From: Bacillota bacterium
Lineage (GTDB): Bacteria; Bacillota; Sulfobacillia; Symbiobacteriales; ZC4RG38
NCBI GenBank assembly: GCA_003242505.1
Contig: QGUP01000166.1
Span: 1-5,344 of the forward strand
DNA length: 5,344 nucleotides
Direction of reading: 5' to 3'
Below are positions 5,233 through 5,344 of the stretch, in pieces (within the stretch, counting starts at the first letter, position 1; the number at the start of each line of letters is the position of its first letter). The translations under genes were made by a program, and so were the position numbers. Below the pieces are notes generated by a model, which saw only the letters and a program-made list of their open reading frames with translations, searched no databases and was not told where the DNA came from.

Positions 5233-5314
5233 CCGTCTGTGATATTGTCACCCTAGAACTCGTCAGTGAAAATGTCACCTATGAAGCAGGAGCGAGTGAC
5301 CTTGTCACAGACGG
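5233..5314. repeat. Three GTGA-N5-TCAC palindromes and an inverted repeat at the IS end
   Basis: GTGATATTGTCAC (5239-5251), GTGAAAATGTCAC (5266-5278) and GTGACCTTGTCAC (5296-5308) share GTGA....GTCAC and are spaced 27 and 30 bases apart, about three helical turns. In addition CCGTCTGTGA (5233-5242) is inverted as TCACAGACGG (5305-5314); extended to 19 bases the two arms differ at three positions. The pattern looks like a set of transposase or repressor binding sites. The third copy lies inside the start of the ORF. Confidence 0.8.
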
Positions 5315-5344
5315 AACTTCGCCGAGTGCTGGTGTTGCAGAAGG
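5281..5344 (+). CDS. Transposase N-terminus, ISNCY-like (partial, runs off the window)
   Basis: Only 21 complete codons are visible: MKQERVTLSQTELRRVLVLQ and a following K. The TLSQ-x-E-L-x-R-x-x-V-L motif resembles the N-terminus of ISNCY-family transposases, which lead into a helix-turn-helix domain before a DDE catalytic core. Neither of those parts is in the window, so the assignment rests on a short stretch. Three starts are possible: ATG 5281 (no clear Shine-Dalgarno), GTG 5296, and TTG 5302, which has AGGAG (5288-5292) 9 bases upstream and may be the real one. It is transcribed away from infC. Confidence 0.5.
   Translation, partial: MKQERVTLSQTELRRVLVLQK

Larger units (their letters stand above)
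5222..5344 (+). mobile_element. Left end of a probable insertion sequence (ISNCY-like), cut by the window edge
   Basis: From about 5220 the GC content falls and short palindromic repeats appear just before a rightward ORF resembling a transposase N-terminus. CTAGGTG (5222-5228) and CACCCTAG (5249-5256) form an imperfect hairpin. The outer boundary is uncertain (about 5210-5233), because the other end and any target duplication lie outside the window. Confidence 0.5.

Overview
The window is a high-GC bacterial chromosome segment. Almost all of its coding capacity is on the minus strand, in one conserved block that reads from right to left: infC (IF3), rpmI (L35), rplT (L20), then ktrA-type RCK regulator, ktrB channel, second ktrA-type regulator, and a SpoU/TrmH-family RNA 2'-O-methyltransferase. 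The strong GGAGG ribosome binding sites, the KtrAB-type (rather than TrkAH-type) potassium proteins and the infC-rpmI-rplT block next to a SpoU methylase suggest a GC-rich Bacillota lineage (Symbiobacterium- or Thermaerobacter-like in style). This is inference; nothing here fixes the genus.

Region by region. Positions 1-98 hold a 20-bp perfect inverted repeat and a 33-nt tandem repeat that overlap the 3' end of the methyltransferase gene. Positions 66-881 are the methyltransferase. Positions 904-3603 are a tightly packed potassium-uptake operon (ktrA2, ktrB, ktrA1; junctions are a 4-base overlap and a 1-base gap). Positions 3604-3726 are a short intergenic stretch with a clear intrinsic terminator behind rplT. 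Positions 3727-4904 are rplT, rpmI and infC. infC starts at a non-canonical ATC codon. Positions 4905-5184 are a long, highly structured 5' leader ending in a terminator-like hairpin, driven by an extended -10 promoter (5179-5208). Beyond about 5220 the sequence changes character: lower GC and three copies of a GTGA-N5-TCAC palindrome lead into the start of a rightward ORF resembling the N-terminus of an ISNCY-type transposase, so an insertion sequence probably abuts the infC promoter.

How it works together: the ribosomal operon makes initiation factor 3 and two 50S proteins. It is probably controlled by attenuation in the leader (L20-type autoregulation is the obvious candidate) and by IF3 discrimination against its own rare start codon. 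The rplT terminator partly separates it from the Ktr cluster, which encodes a K+ channel subunit with two different nucleotide-binding gating subunits. The RNA methylase probably acts on rRNA. The points most worth a second look are the infC start and leader, the two diverged KtrA copies, the IS end next to the essential promoter, and the repeat structure at the methyltransferase stop codon.
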